Shown: positions 1 through 9,339 of the stretch, piece by piece | Numbering within the stretch: the first letter of the stretch is position 1 | Layout of the letters: each line of letters starts with the position of its first letter | Assembly (NCBI RefSeq): GCF_007923445.1 | Contig: NZ_VOJI01000001.1 | Location: 310,001-374,000, forward strand | DNA: 64,000 nucleotides | Direction: 5' to 3' | Source of the DNA: Puniceibacterium confluentis | GTDB lineage: Bacteria > Pseudomonadota > Alphaproteobacteria > Rhodobacterales > Rhodobacteraceae | Position numbers and translations under genes: made by a program | Notes under the pieces: model-generated | What the model saw: the letters and a program-made list of their open reading frames with translations, nothing else | Databases searched by the model: none | What the model was told of the DNA's origin: nothing

Positions 1-26
1 TCGACGATCAGAACGGTCACCTGCAT
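1..26 (-). CDS. Possible 5' end of a divergent gene cut by the window edge
   Basis: Reading leftwards from base 26 gives an ATG, with an in-frame GTG at base 20, followed by a short hydrophobic stretch (M-Q-V-T-V-L-I-V) that runs off the window. A GGAG lies just upstream and is better spaced for the GTG at 20. A beta-strand of this kind opens many response regulators and Rossmann-type enzymes, but eight residues cannot identify a family. Only the divergent position relative to the lytic transglycosylase and the start-like context support it. Confidence 0.3.
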
Positions 27-75
27 GCTCCGTTTCGGTGTCCGCCAGTGTCGGCACCAGTCTTTGTTTAACACA

Positions 76-127
76 TTTGTACAAAACGAGGGACCGCGCA
101 ATTGTGACAACACCGTTACCGCGGTCC
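76..127. promoter_or_regulatory. Two dyads in the left-edge divergent intergenic region
   Basis: Bases 76-85 form a perfect ten-base palindrome (TTTGTACAAA). Bases 91-98 (GGACCGCG) and 120-127 (CGCGGTCC) form a perfect eight-base inverted repeat around 21 bases. Both lie upstream of the lytic transglycosylase at 234 and of the possible leftward gene at 26. They could be operators or a leader hairpin; no regulator can be assigned from the sequence. Confidence 0.35.
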
Positions 128-233
128 GGCTGCTTGAATAAAACGATGATTCGCTGGTTCCGCCCGGTTGTACAGCACAATCCGCATGTTAGGTTGCCGT
201 CGATCGCAAAATTGGCATGGCAGGGAGCCTTGG

Positions 234-1406
234 ATGAGACAACTGGCGGCACTGACGACGGCATTGACCGTCCTGGCAGCGGCCCCTGCTGCGGCGCAAT
301 GTGGCGGTGGTTTTCCGGAGTTTGTCGACGGCCTGCGCGCCGAGGCCGTGGAACGTGGCCATGATGCGCGCCAGGTACAGAGCTTCTTTGGTGCGGTACG
401 CCAGGATCAGGCGGTGCTGAAGGCGGATCGCTCGCAGGGCATCTTTCAATCCGGGTTCGTGGCATTTTCGCGCAAGCTGATCAGTCAGGACCGCATCGAA
501 CGCGGGCGGGCCATGGCCGCGAAATACAACGCGGTGTTTGACAGGATCGAATCCGAGTACGGCATAGCGCGCGGTGTCCTGCTCGCCTTCTGGGCGTTCG
601 AGACCGATTACGGAACCTACCAGGGGGATTTCAACACCTTGAATGCGCTGGTTACCTTGGCGCATGACTGCCGTCGGCCCGAGCTCTTTCGCCCACAGGT
701 GTTTTCGGCGCTCGAACTGTTCGAGCGCGGCGACTTCGATCCGGCCCGCACCACGGGGGCCTGGGCCGGGGAAATCGGCATGGTGCAGATGCTGCCCGAG
801 GACATTCTCACCAATGGCGTGGATGGGGATGGTGACGGGCGTGTGACGCTCAAGACGTCGGCGCCCGACGCGCTGTTGTCCGGCGCGCGGATGCTTTCGG
901 GACTGGGCTGGCGGGCGGGCGAACCCTGGCTGCAAGAGGTGGAGCTGCCTGGCGATCTGGACCTGTACCTGACCGGGCTTGAAACCGTGAAGTCGGGCGC
1001 CGAGTGGGCCGGGCTCGGGGTGCGGGCACGCTCTGGAACCCTGACGGAAACTCTGGATGCGTCCATACTCTTGCCCGAGGGCAAGGATGGCCCGGCGTTC
1101 ATCGCCTACCCTAATTTTCGCGTCTATTTTGAATGGAACCAAAGTTTCACCTATGTCCTGACGGCCGCCTATTTTGCGAACCGGCTGGCCGGCGGACAGA
1201 TCTACGACGCGGGTGCTCCAGAGCCCGGTCTGACCGCCGCCCAGATGCAGGAGTTGCAGCGCAAACTGGCGGCGCGGGGCTATGACGTCGGCAAGATCGA
1301 CGGAATTCTGGGGGCAGGGACCCGCGCCGCAGTGCGCGACGTGCAGCGCGAACTGGGTCTGCCGGCGGACGCCTGGCCGACCGCCGCCCTGTTGCAGCAG
1401 TTGTGA
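234..1406 (+). CDS. Lytic murein transglycosylase (MltB-like, SLT_2) with C-terminal peptidoglycan-binding domain
   Basis: This is a predicted periplasmic enzyme that cleaves the MurNAc-GlcNAc bond of peptidoglycan with 1,6-anhydro ring formation. The start at 234 is chosen because it opens a signal peptide of about 21 residues ending in A-A-A before Gln22. The longer upstream reading frame has no such signal. The SLT_2/MltB-type catalytic domain spans about residues 25-310, with the likely catalytic Glu123 in the motif A-F-E-T-D-Y-G. A peptidoglycan_binding_1 domain occupies about the last 65 residues (L-Q-R-K-L-A-A-R-G-Y-D-V-G-K-I-D-G). The length of 390 aa is normal for alphaproteobacterial members. 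The lack of a lipobox suggests a soluble periplasmic form rather than a lipoprotein. Confidence 0.9.
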   Translation: MRQLAALTTALTVLAAAPAAAQCGGGFPEFVDGLRAEAVERGHDARQVQSFFGAVRQDQAVLKADRSQGIFQSGFVAFSRKLISQDRIERGRAMAAKYNAVFDRIESEYGIARGVLLAFWAFETDYGTYQGDFNTLNALVTLAHDCRRPELFRPQVFSALELFERGDFDPARTTGAWAGEIGMVQMLPEDILTNGVDGDGDGRVTLKTSAPDALLSGARMLSGLGWRAGEPWLQEVELPGDLDLYLTGLETVKSGAEWAGLGVRARSGTLTETLDASILLPEGKDGPAFIAYPNFRVYFEWNQSFTYVLTAAYFANRLAGGQIYDAGAPEPGLTAAQMQELQRKLAARGYDVGKIDGILGAGTRAAVRDVQRELGLPADAWPTAALLQQL

Positions 1407-1412
1407 CAGGGG

Positions 1413-3014
1413 TCAGCCGGCGGCTCCTGACAGCAGCGCAAGTACGACACCACCGCCGGACGACAGGGACTGCGCGCTGTTCTGATCACTGATCAGCAGA
1501 AAACGACGCCTGAGCTGGTCCAGCATGTCCGGGTCCGCGAAATCCGCCACCCGATCCGTTCCGAACATCCGTTCGGACCGGTCCTTGAACACCACAAGCT
1601 GCTGGTCCACATCCAGCGCCCCGAAGCTTGACGGCAGGCCAAAGGCGGTCTCGAACACGGAGCGCAGCGGCGCAGAAGCCATGACCGAAAACCACTGGGT
1701 ATCGCCGCTGCCGCCGCGATCGACCAACAGACTGAGATCGCGTTCCATCGACAGCGCAATGCGCATGTTGGTATCGCTTTCACCGATTTCGTTTTCGAAC
1801 TGCCGGTCGTGATAGCTGCCTACGATCGCAGCGACGAAGCCCTGCGAATAGCTTCTTGTGTCTGACTTTTCCTTGAAATCGAATGCATTTGCAAAGGCGT
1901 GGTATCGCCGGTCCGGATAGACATTGATCAGGGCATTCGGATCGCTGCGGTCCGCGCCAACGATGCGCCGGGCAAGGGTGATCTTGCCCTCGCCCTGCGG
2001 CAAGTTGAAAAAGTCCATGACCGCCAGGGTCAGACCGATATCGTTGAACAGATCGCTAACCTGTTCCACCGTGTCCGTCCGGGCGTTCAGCCGCGAGATC
2101 AACTTTTCCGCTTTGCTGGTTTCGGTGCCGGAGTCACCAAAGCCAAAGGCATTGGACAAGGCGAGATAGCGCTTGTCCTCCAGCTGCGTGGCGAAGGAAT
2201 TTCCGTCGTAGGGATCAGAGTTCAGGACGTTCAACAGGAAATCCGGCCGGTCCAGGTTGGCAAAATCCTTTTCCAGTCCGAAAATCCGCAGCGCGCTGTC
2301 CAGCAGGTCAGGATCGTCCAGAAGATCCTCGGCTGTTTCAAGGTCGGCCAGCCTGTCGGTGAAGGTTCGGGAAAAGCCGTAAAGGTCGTCCCCTGCCTGC
2401 GATTTGCTGTGAAAATCGAAAGTCCTGGCCAATTCGACATAGCGTTTGTCGGACAGCCGGTTGGCAAACGAAGCAGGGTCGGCAAGATCGGATTCCAGAA
2501 CCTGCTGCAGGAAATATGCATTGCTCAGATTGGTGTCGAGACCGAAGCCCGCCAGGGTTGCGCGCAGAAGTTTCCGGTCGAGAAGCAAATCCTCGGCGCT
2601 GCTGAGGTTGTCCAGCTTTGCGATGAGTTCGGATTCGATGCCCGCGCCGCCGATTTTTGGCCCGTCGCTGCCAGCGAAATTGAAAGCCTCGGCCAGACGG
2701 AGATAGCGTTTGTCGGCCAACCGGTTCGCCAGTGACGCACCGTCGGTCAAATCCGAATCGAGCACCTGCTTGATGAAGGCGCGATTGTTGACATCTTCGT
2801 CCAGGCCAAAGGCGCCAAGGGCCACGCGCAACAGCGTGTGGTTGTCCATCAATTGCTCTGACGTCTGAACGCCTTGAATCTGTTCGGCGAACCGGGTGGA
2901 GTCGCGCGCGATCGAAGGCGACTGGGCAAAAGCGGCCTGCTGCTTTTCGCGGGTCCGGTTCAGGAATTCCCAGCCGATGAGACCGGTCCCACTTACGATA
3001 GGAGAGAAACCCAT
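1413..3014 (-). CDS. DUF1217 family protein with four tandem repeats
   Basis: A 533-aa protein recognised as DUF1217, a family often found near flagellar genes in Rhodobacteraceae but of unproven function. The start at 3014 has a good ribosome site (GGAG six bases upstream) and gives the typical family N-terminus (M-G-F-S-P-I-V-S-G). Four degenerate repeats are visible at about residues 57-113, 146-201, 233-292 and 323-380. Each carries the pattern L-L-x-x-A-L-x-x-F-G-L, then V-L-x-S-D, then D-K-R-Y-x-x-L-A-x-A-F-x-F. A distinct C-terminal region follows from about 385 to 533. There is no signal peptide or clear membrane span. No flagellar gene lies nearby. It converges on the transglycosylase with six bases between the genes. 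Confidence 0.75.
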   Translation of the reverse strand: MGFSPIVSGTGLIGWEFLNRTREKQQAAFAQSPSIARDSTRFAEQIQGVQTSEQLMDNHTLLRVALGAFGLDEDVNNRAFIKQVLDSDLTDGASLANRLADKRYLRLAEAFNFAGSDGPKIGGAGIESELIAKLDNLSSAEDLLLDRKLLRATLAGFGLDTNLSNAYFLQQVLESDLADPASFANRLSDKRYVELARTFDFHSKSQAGDDLYGFSRTFTDRLADLETAEDLLDDPDLLDSALRIFGLEKDFANLDRPDFLLNVLNSDPYDGNSFATQLEDKRYLALSNAFGFGDSGTETSKAEKLISRLNARTDTVEQVSDLFNDIGLTLAVMDFFNLPQGEGKITLARRIVGADRSDPNALINVYPDRRYHAFANAFDFKEKSDTRSYSQGFVAAIVGSYHDRQFENEIGESDTNMRIALSMERDLSLLVDRGGSGDTQWFSVMASAPLRSVFETAFGLPSSFGALDVDQQLVVFKDRSERMFGTDRVADFADPDMLDQLRRRFLLISDQNSAQSLSSGGGVVLALLSGAAG

Positions 3015-3147
3015 GAATTCTCCGATGCCAATCAACCAACCAGAACGGGCTGTGACACCGGCTATCGCGCTGGCGAGAGCTGTCCCTGCCCATGCACCGG
3101 CATAGCCCGGGAATGTTAAGAAAATCCTGCCGACAACGGCCGCGGCG

Positions 3148-6100
3148 TCACGCCACCATCTTTTCGGCCCGTTTGAGATCGACCGAAACCAGCTGGCTCA
3201 CGCCCTGTTCCTGCATGGTCACGCCAAACAGCCGGTCCATCCTGCTCATGGTCACCGCATGGTGGGTGATGATCAGGAAGCGGGTGTCGGTGCGGCGGCA
3301 CATTTCATCGAGCAGGTCGCAGAAACGGGTCACGTTGGCATCGTCCAGCGGCGCGTCGACCTCGTCGAGCACGCAGATCGGCGCCGGGTTGGCGAGGAAC
3401 ACCGCAAAGATCAGCGCCATGGCGGTGAGCGTCTGCTCGCCGCCGGACAACAACGACAGGGTCGACAGCTTCTTGCCCGGCGGCTGACAGAGGATTTCGA
3501 GGCCGGCCTCCAGCGGGTCGTCGGATTCGACCATCACCAGGTTCGCTTCGCCGCCGTTGAAGAGATGTGTGAACAACAAGCGGAAGTTGGAATTGACCTG
3601 CTCGAACGCCGTGAGCAAACGCTCGCGTCCTTCGCGATTGAGGCTGGCGATCCCGGCGCGCAGGGTTTTGATCGCCTCTTCAAGATCCGACTTTTCGGAA
3701 ACGAGGGTGTCGTGTTCCTCCTGCACTTCGCGGGCGTCTTCTTCGGCGCGCAGGTTGACCGCCCCCAGGGCGTCACGCTGGCGTTTCAGCAGGTTCACCT
3801 GCGCCTCGATCTCGTCCGAGGCGGCCATCTCGTCGGGGTCGACGGCAAGTGTCTTGAGCAGCGTCTGCGGCGTGCACTCCTGATCGTCGGCAATGCGCTG
3901 GGTTGCCTGTGTGACCGTGTCGCGCGCGGCTTCGGCGCGTGCCTGCGCAGCGGCCCGGGCTTCGCGGGCATCCGAGGCCGCACGCTCGGATTCCCGTTCG
4001 GCAGCGATTGCGTCACGCAAGGCGACTTCGGCGGATGCCAGAGCCTCGGTGGCGCTGCCGCGCCGGGTTTCGGCATCAGAGATGGCGTCGTTCAGGTCTT
4101 CGCGCTTTTCGGCCAGTTCTTCGGGGACACGCGCCGCCTGTTCCAGCTCGTTTTCGGCGGCGGCCTTGCGGTCGGCCAGTTCGGCGCTTCTGGACTTGGC
4201 GGTGTCTAGCCGGTGACGCCAGCCGCTCAGGTCCTTGGTCACCTGCTGGGCGCGGGCCTTGCGTGCATCGCCGTCGCGGCGCAGTTCGTCGTGCGCGGAC
4301 CGGCGGGCCATCATGGTCATGCGCGCGGCTTCGACCGTCATCTTGATGTCTTCGACCTCGCCGCGGGCGGCGTCAAGGTCGCCGAGTTCGGTGATGGCGC
4401 GCTCTGCTTCGATCACCAGTTTGCGGGACTGTGTCGCTTCGTCCTCGTGTCGGGATACCGCAAGCCCAAGGCTCTCAAGACGGCTTGCCGCCATGTTGCG
4501 GTCGGCTTCGGCACGCGATACCGCGCGGGTCGCCTGGGTCAGGTCGCTGTCCGCCTCGCGACGCGCCTCTCTGGCGGCCTTGTCGGCGCGGGTGAGGTCG
4601 GCAAGACGGGCTGTCAGAGACTCGTGAGCACCGCGTGCGCCTTCCATGCGCGCGGTGGCACGGGTCATTTCCTGCTTGAGTGTTTCCAGCCGGTTGAGTT
4701 GCTCGAGGCGCAAGGCGGCCGCCGAAGGCGCATCTTCGGCCCAGGCGCGGAAGCCGTCCCAGCGCCAGAGATCCCCCTCGACGCTGACCAGCCTCTGGCC
4801 CGGCTTCAAGGCGATCTGCAGGCGGGGGCCCTCGTCCGCGTCGACAAGCCCGATCTGGCTCATCCGACGCTCCAGCACCTCCGGGACCGACACGTGCTGC
4901 GACAGCGCGGTTACACCTCGGGGCAGCGGTTGCGATACGTCGTAAGCCGGGAGGATCGCCCAGCCGGAGGGGCCGTCGGTATCGACCTGCGGCGCGCGCA
5001 GATCGTCGGCAAGCGCAGCGCCAAGTGCCTTTTCAAACCCTTGCTGCACCTGAAGCCGGTCGAGGATCTGGCCACCTTCGGCGGTGTCCCGGTCCAGCAG
5101 ACGGGCCAGGGCCGAGACTTCGGCACGCAGGGCGTTGGCCTCGCCTTCGGCTTCGGAGCGTTCGGCCCGGGCATCGGCCTCGCGGGCCTGGGTGTCGGCG
5201 CGGGCGGTTTCGGCTTCGGCCAACAGGTTTTCCGCCCGGATCGTCATTTCCTGTGCTGCTGCGGCCTTTTTCTCGGCCTCGGCCATGGTGGCCCCGGCCG
5301 CCGCCACGATCCCCTGCGCTTCGGTTGCCGCAGACCGGGCGCGGGCGGCGTCGTCTTCGCTGCGTTGCAACGTTTTCTGGCTGTCCGACAGCAGGCGGTG
5401 GGCAGACTGATAACGCGCCGACAGTCGGGCGACATCCTCTGTCAGGCGGGTCAGATCACCTTCGCGTTCCTGCAGAACGCTCGCCGCTTCCGAGGCAGCC
5501 TCGGCGGCGTCAGCCAGTTTTTCGTCATGACCTTCTGCGGCCTTGGCCAGTTCGCGCTCTTCCCATTCAAGCCGTTCGATCGTTTCGATGGCATCGTGGT
5601 TGAGGCCGGTTTCGCGCCCCATGTCGCTTGTCATCTGGTCGATGCGGCGGCGCAGGGTGGCGATGGTGTCGGCGGCGCGCTTTTCCTGCTCGCTCAGGGA
5701 ATCGCGCTGCACGGTGAGCCGTTGCAGAATCGCCGACGCAATGGCCTCTTCTTCGCGCAGCGGTGGCAACGCCTCGTCGCTGTCGGCGCGCAGTTTTGCG
5801 CTGTCCCTGGCGGCGGTTTCGGCGCGGGCGGCCTCGGCGGTCTTGTTGCGCAGCGACTCTTCGGCCAGCAGCCTGGCTTCTTCGGCGTCCCGCCAGCGGC
5901 GATAGAGCAACTGCCCCTCGGCCCGGCGCAGATCGGCGCCGATGGCACGATAGCGGGCCGCCTGCCGCGCCTGCCTGGCCAGCGTGGCCAGCTGCACGGC
6001 GAGCTGTTCGATCACGTCATCGACCCGCAGCAAGTTCGCCTCGGTGTTGTTCAGCTTCAGCTCGGCTTCGTGCCGTCGCTGGTACAGCCCGGAAATGCCG

Positions 6101-6603
6101 GCCGCTTCCTCGAGAATGCGGCGCCGGGACTTCGGCTTGGCACTGATCAGCTCACTGATCTGGCCCTGCCGCACCAGCGCCGGCGAATGTGACCCGGTGG
6201 AGGCATCGGCGAACAGCATCTGCACATCGCGGGCGCGGGTGTCCTTGCCATTGGCCTTGTAGGCCGAGCCGACATCCCGGGTGATGCGGCGCACGATGTC
6301 GAGCTGGTCCTGATCGTTGAACCCGGCCGGCGCGAGGCGTTCTGAATTGTCGATGGTCAGGCAGACTTCGGCAAAGTTGCGGGCGTTGCGCGACGCGGCG
6401 CCGGCAAAGATCACATCCTCCATCCCGCCGCCGCGCATGGCTGTGGGGCGGTTTTCCCCCATCACCCAGCGCAACGCCTCGAGCAGGTTGGACTTTCCGC
6501 AGCCATTCGGCCCGACTACCCCCGTCAACCCATCCGCGATGATGAGATCGGTGGGGTCCACGAAGCTTTTGAAGCCGGTCAGTCGAAGTTTTGAAAACTG
6601 CAC
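3148..6603 (-). CDS. smc: Chromosome segregation ATPase Smc
   Basis: The condensin-type SMC protein organises and segregates the chromosome, normally with ScpA and ScpB, which are not in this window. The GTG at 6603 is preferred over an ATG-equivalent 36 bases upstream because it gives the family N-terminus (V-Q-F-S-K-L-R-L-T-G-F-K-S-F). The product is then 1151 aa, a usual length. Walker A (G-P-N-G-C-G-K-S) is at residues 31-38. Two long Ala/Glu/Arg-rich coiled coils flank a central hinge at about 510-640. The ABC signature (L-L-S-G-G-E-Q) and Walker B (C-V-L-D-E-V-D-A-P-L-D-D) are near the C-terminus. The protein is complete. The gene is transcribed alone and diverges from the GNAT gene at 6788. 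Confidence 0.96.
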   Translation of the reverse strand: MQFSKLRLTGFKSFVDPTDLIIADGLTGVVGPNGCGKSNLLEALRWVMGENRPTAMRGGGMEDVIFAGAASRNARNFAEVCLTIDNSERLAPAGFNDQDQLDIVRRITRDVGSAYKANGKDTRARDVQMLFADASTGSHSPALVRQGQISELISAKPKSRRRILEEAAGISGLYQRRHEAELKLNNTEANLLRVDDVIEQLAVQLATLARQARQAARYRAIGADLRRAEGQLLYRRWRDAEEARLLAEESLRNKTAEAARAETAARDSAKLRADSDEALPPLREEEAIASAILQRLTVQRDSLSEQEKRAADTIATLRRRIDQMTSDMGRETGLNHDAIETIERLEWEERELAKAAEGHDEKLADAAEAASEAASVLQEREGDLTRLTEDVARLSARYQSAHRLLSDSQKTLQRSEDDAARARSAATEAQGIVAAAGATMAEAEKKAAAAQEMTIRAENLLAEAETARADTQAREADARAERSEAEGEANALRAEVSALARLLDRDTAEGGQILDRLQVQQGFEKALGAALADDLRAPQVDTDGPSGWAILPAYDVSQPLPRGVTALSQHVSVPEVLERRMSQIGLVDADEGPRLQIALKPGQRLVSVEGDLWRWDGFRAWAEDAPSAAALRLEQLNRLETLKQEMTRATARMEGARGAHESLTARLADLTRADKAAREARREADSDLTQATRAVSRAEADRNMAASRLESLGLAVSRHEDEATQSRKLVIEAERAITELGDLDAARGEVEDIKMTVEAARMTMMARRSAHDELRRDGDARKARAQQVTKDLSGWRHRLDTAKSRSAELADRKAAAENELEQAARVPEELAEKREDLNDAISDAETRRGSATEALASAEVALRDAIAAERESERAASDAREARAAAQARAEAARDTVTQATQRIADDQECTPQTLLKTLAVDPDEMAASDEIEAQVNLLKRQRDALGAVNLRAEEDAREVQEEHDTLVSEKSDLEEAIKTLRAGIASLNREGRERLLTAFEQVNSNFRLLFTHLFNGGEANLVMVESDDPLEAGLEILCQPPGKKLSTLSLLSGGEQTLTAMALIFAVFLANPAPICVLDEVDAPLDDANVTRFCDLLDEMCRRTDTRFLIITHHAVTMSRMDRLFGVTMQEQGVSQLVSVDLKRAEKMVA

Positions 6604-6787
6604 GGGGGCGGGCCTTGTGATTCCTTGGGTGACACGCACTGTGCCGGGGGGCGCGCGGTCAAGTCAACGGGTTTGCGCCGCATCTGGTTGGGCTCGCCTC
6701 TTTATCCACAAGATATTGCGGAATTACCAGCTTGTCTTTGCGGCAGGAACCGGCAGGATCGCCGGGTTTTTCGCAGCAGGGGGCGAT

Positions 6788-7252
6788 ATGGCCGTCACGA
6801 TTAAACCCGCGTCACCGCGTGATCCGCAGGCAGAGGCGCTGCTGCTGAAAAGCCACGCGCTGATGCGCAGTCTGTACGCCCCGGAAGACAGCCATTTTCT
6901 GGATGTCGACGCGTTGTGCGCGCCGGATATCACGTTGTTCCTTGCTGCGGAAGACGGGCAGGCGCTTGGCTGCATCGCGCTCCGGACAGGGGAGCGTTGC
7001 GCAGAGGTGAAGTCGTTCTTTGTCGATCCTGCGGCGCGCGGACGCGGAATCGGCCAAGCGCTGCTGGACCACCTTTTTGCGGTGGCTTGCGCCGGTGGGG
7101 TGCAGGTCCTGCGACTGGAAACCGGTGTCGGACTGGACGCGGCGGCGCGTCTTTACCGCGCAAACGGTTTTGTCCCTAGTGGCCCGTTCGGGCAGTATGC
7201 GGCGAGTGCCGCCAGCCTGTTTTTTGAAAAGTCGCTTGTTCAGTCCCGGTAA
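6788..7252 (+). CDS. GNAT family N-acetyltransferase
   Basis: A 154-aa single-domain GNAT enzyme expected to move an acetyl group from acetyl-CoA to an amine whose identity cannot be read from sequence. The acetyl-CoA pyrophosphate-binding motif is clear (D-P-A-A-R-G-R-G-I-G, about residues 84-93), followed by the L-Y-x-x-x-G-F strand typical of the fold near residue 126. The start at 6788 follows a purine-rich GGGGGCG and begins the domain directly; the reading frame further upstream has no family match. Its 3' end overlaps the converging lipoprotein gene by 13 bases. Confidence 0.85.
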   Translation: MAVTIKPASPRDPQAEALLLKSHALMRSLYAPEDSHFLDVDALCAPDITLFLAAEDGQALGCIALRTGERCAEVKSFFVDPAARGRGIGQALLDHLFAVACAGGVQVLRLETGVGLDAAARLYRANGFVPSGPFGQYAASAASLFFEKSLVQSR

Positions 7253-7644
7253 CAATCCAGCGTCAGATCGCGCGGCCTGCGGGGCGGCGTCGCATAGGTG
7301 TCAAGGATGTTACACGTGAAACCGGCCCTGCGCCTCGGCTTGGGCGGTGCAGGCGCACCTTCGCAAGCCAGGCCCAGGACCACCAGTGCCGGGTCACCTC
7401 GCGCCCATTGTGGGGTGCAGCCGGTCACCTCCTGTGCAGCGATACCGGCCTTTCGGACGATGTCGTGAAACGCGGGAAAGGCTTCGGGGTTGATGCGGAT
7501 CGCTTCGACCAGCGGGCCGTTGACGCGCAACAGGAACCGGCTGCCGTCCACCTGCCGTTCGACCGGCACAATCCCGCGGAACCCGGGGCCCCCGGTGTTG
7601 CACGCCATCAGCAGGGTCAGGGCCAGCAGGAACACAAGTTTCAT
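7240..7644 (-). CDS. Small predicted lipoprotein of unknown function
   Basis: A 134-aa protein with a lipoprotein signal: a hydrophobic stretch ends in L-L-M-A-C, so the lipid-modified residue would be Cys15. The mature part is about 120 residues with three further cysteines (in G-C-T-P-Q, L-A-C-E-G and F-T-C-N-I) and a fourth at D-C-Y-R-D, which may form disulfides in the periplasm. I recognise no named domain. Its 3' end overlaps that of the GNAT gene, so the two converge. Confidence 0.7.
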   Translation of the reverse strand: MKLVFLLALTLLMACNTGGPGFRGIVPVERQVDGSRFLLRVNGPLVEAIRINPEAFPAFHDIVRKAGIAAQEVTGCTPQWARGDPALVVLGLACEGAPAPPKPRRRAGFTCNILDTYATPPRRPRDLTLDCYRD

Positions 7645-7693
7645 GCCGCGAGTAGAGCAGGACGTTCTTTAAGATTTTGCTAAGATCCCGCCG

Positions 7694-8467
7694 TCAGGCG
7701 ATATGATCCTGCCATTTCTGCGCCAGCGCCATCAGGCCCCGCGCCAGAAATACGACGTCAGCACCGACGGCCACGAACTGGGCGCCGTCTTTGAAATGCC
7801 GCGCCAGCGCATCATCGGAAAAGTCGATGATCCCGGCGGCCTTGTCCGACGCCGCAATCCGCCCCAGTGTCTGTGCCACAAGGTCCTGCATTTCCGGCGC
7901 TTTGGGCGTGGCCAGATGGCCCAGATCCGCGGCGAGGTCGGCGGGGCCGACAAACACACCGTCTACGCCATCGACCAGCAGGATGTCATCCAGTGCCGCC
8001 AGACCTGCGCGGGTTTCGATCTGCACGATCAGGCAGATCTGGTCGTTAGCGGTGGCGGCATAATCCTCGACGGTCCCAAAGCCCGAAGCGCGCCCCAATG
8101 CGTGGCCAACCCCCCGGATGCCATGCGGCGGATAGCGCACGGCGCGCACCAGCGCCCGTGCTTCTTCGGCAGAATTGACCATTGGAATCAACAGTGACTG
8201 GGCGCCGGCGTCCAATACCTGCTTGATCAGCCAGGGTTCCCCCATCGGCAACCGGACAACAGGCGATGTATGCGGTTCCAGCACCTGAAGCTGGCGGGCA
8301 ATGGCCGCCAGGTCGTTCGGCGCGTGTTCGCCGTCGATCAGAACCCAGTCGAACCCGGCCCGTGCCGTGGCTTCGGCTGCATAGGGGTCACACAACCCCA
8401 TCCAGCAGCCGATGCTGCGTCGGCCCTCTGCAAGCGAGGCTTTGAAACGATTGATCGGCGCGGCCAT
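7694..8467 (-). CDS. HpcH/HpaI family class II aldolase
   Basis: A 257-aa metal-dependent aldolase of the HpcH/HpaI family, which reversibly splits 2-keto-4-hydroxy acids, classically 4-hydroxy-2-oxoheptanedioate, into pyruvate and an aldehyde. Family motifs are present in order: I-D-G-E-H-A-P-N-D near residue 44, R-G-V-G in the middle, V-Q-I-E-T (metal-binding Glu) and G-P-A-D-L (metal-binding Asp). Length matches the family. No other homoprotocatechuate genes are nearby, so the physiological substrate is open; 2-dehydro-3-deoxyglucarate-type substrates are also possible. Confidence 0.85.
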   Translation of the reverse strand: MAAPINRFKASLAEGRRSIGCWMGLCDPYAAEATARAGFDWVLIDGEHAPNDLAAIARQLQVLEPHTSPVVRLPMGEPWLIKQVLDAGAQSLLIPMVNSAEEARALVRAVRYPPHGIRGVGHALGRASGFGTVEDYAATANDQICLIVQIETRAGLAALDDILLVDGVDGVFVGPADLAADLGHLATPKAPEMQDLVAQTLGRIAASDKAAGIIDFSDDALARHFKDGAQFVAVGADVVFLARGLMALAQKWQDHIA

Positions 8468-8529
8468 CGGGTTTCCTTTGCGTGAGATGGGTCATCAGCC
8501 CTTCGGGGCAGGGGCGCTGCACGCGCCCG

Positions 8530-9339
8530 TCAGAACTTGACCGTCACGCCGGGCAGGTTCAGGGACTTGATCAAATCGCGCAACTCCTGACGCGCGGCGA
8601 CATTCGAGATGTTGAGCTGCTTCACGCCAAGGTCCTTGAGATCCAGCAGGGTCAGGCCGCGCGGAAACAGTTCGCGGAACACCACACGTTCGTTAAAGCC
8701 CGGCGCGATGCGAAACCCTATGCGCTTGGCCAACCGCTCCAACGCCTTTTCCATCTTCATCTTGTTGACCATGTTCTGGGCACCAAGCCGGTTGCGCAGC
8801 ACGATCCAGTCGATCGGCTGCAACCCAGCCTGCGCCCGTAACTGCCGGGCATTCCACACCATTTCAGAATAAACCGAAGGGCCCTGAATCTTGTCGCCGC
8901 TGGCGTCCACATGCGCCAGAAGGTCAAAGTCGACAAAGCTGTCGTTCAGCGGCGTAACCAGCGTGTCCGCCAGCGAATGCGCGACCTGGCTCAGACGGGT
9001 GTGCGAGCCGGGGCAGTCGATGAGGATGAAGTCCGAGGACTGCTCGAGCTGCGCGACGGCGGCCGACAGGCGGTGGTCATAGGCATTTTCGCCTGGCTGC
9101 AAGGCAGCGGGGTCGACTTCGGGCAGTTCCATATAGGTCGGGCTCGGCAGATCGAGATTCTGCGAGGCGAGGAACTTCGAGCGGTTATCGGTATAGCGTC
9201 CCATGGTGCGCTGGCGCAGGTCCAGGTCCAGCGTCCCGACGCGGTGGCCAAGACGGGCCAGGGCGGTGGAGATATGCATTGAGACGGTGGACTTGCCCGC
9301 GCCGCCCTTTTCGTTCCCGACAACGATGATATGTGCCAC
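8530..9339 (-). CDS. mipZ: Division plane positioning ATPase MipZ
   Basis: A 269-aa ParA/MinD-superfamily ATPase. In alphaproteobacteria MipZ binds ParB near the origins and inhibits FtsZ at the poles so that division occurs at mid-cell. The GTG at 9339 is chosen because an AAGGG ribosome site sits seven bases upstream and the protein then starts with the expected strand before the deviant Walker A motif (G-N-E-K-G-G-A-G-K-S-T, residues 8-18). Walker B-like I-D-C-P-G is in the middle. The MipZ-typical stretch after Walker A (D-L-D-L-R-Q-R-T) is present. The gene appears to be transcribed alone; parA and parB are not in the window. Confidence 0.9.
   Translation of the reverse strand: MAHIIVVGNEKGGAGKSTVSMHISTALARLGHRVGTLDLDLRQRTMGRYTDNRSKFLASQNLDLPSPTYMELPEVDPAALQPGENAYDHRLSAAVAQLEQSSDFILIDCPGSHTRLSQVAHSLADTLVTPLNDSFVDFDLLAHVDASGDKIQGPSVYSEMVWNARQLRAQAGLQPIDWIVLRNRLGAQNMVNKMKMEKALERLAKRIGFRIAPGFNERVVFRELFPRGLTLLDLKDLGVKQLNISNVAARQELRDLIKSLNLPGVTVKF

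Noticed and set aside
4213-6192. A 659-codon open frame on the plus strand across smc
   Set aside because: It is antisense to the conserved Smc coding sequence and has the composition expected of a high-GC shadow frame; no domain is recognisable.
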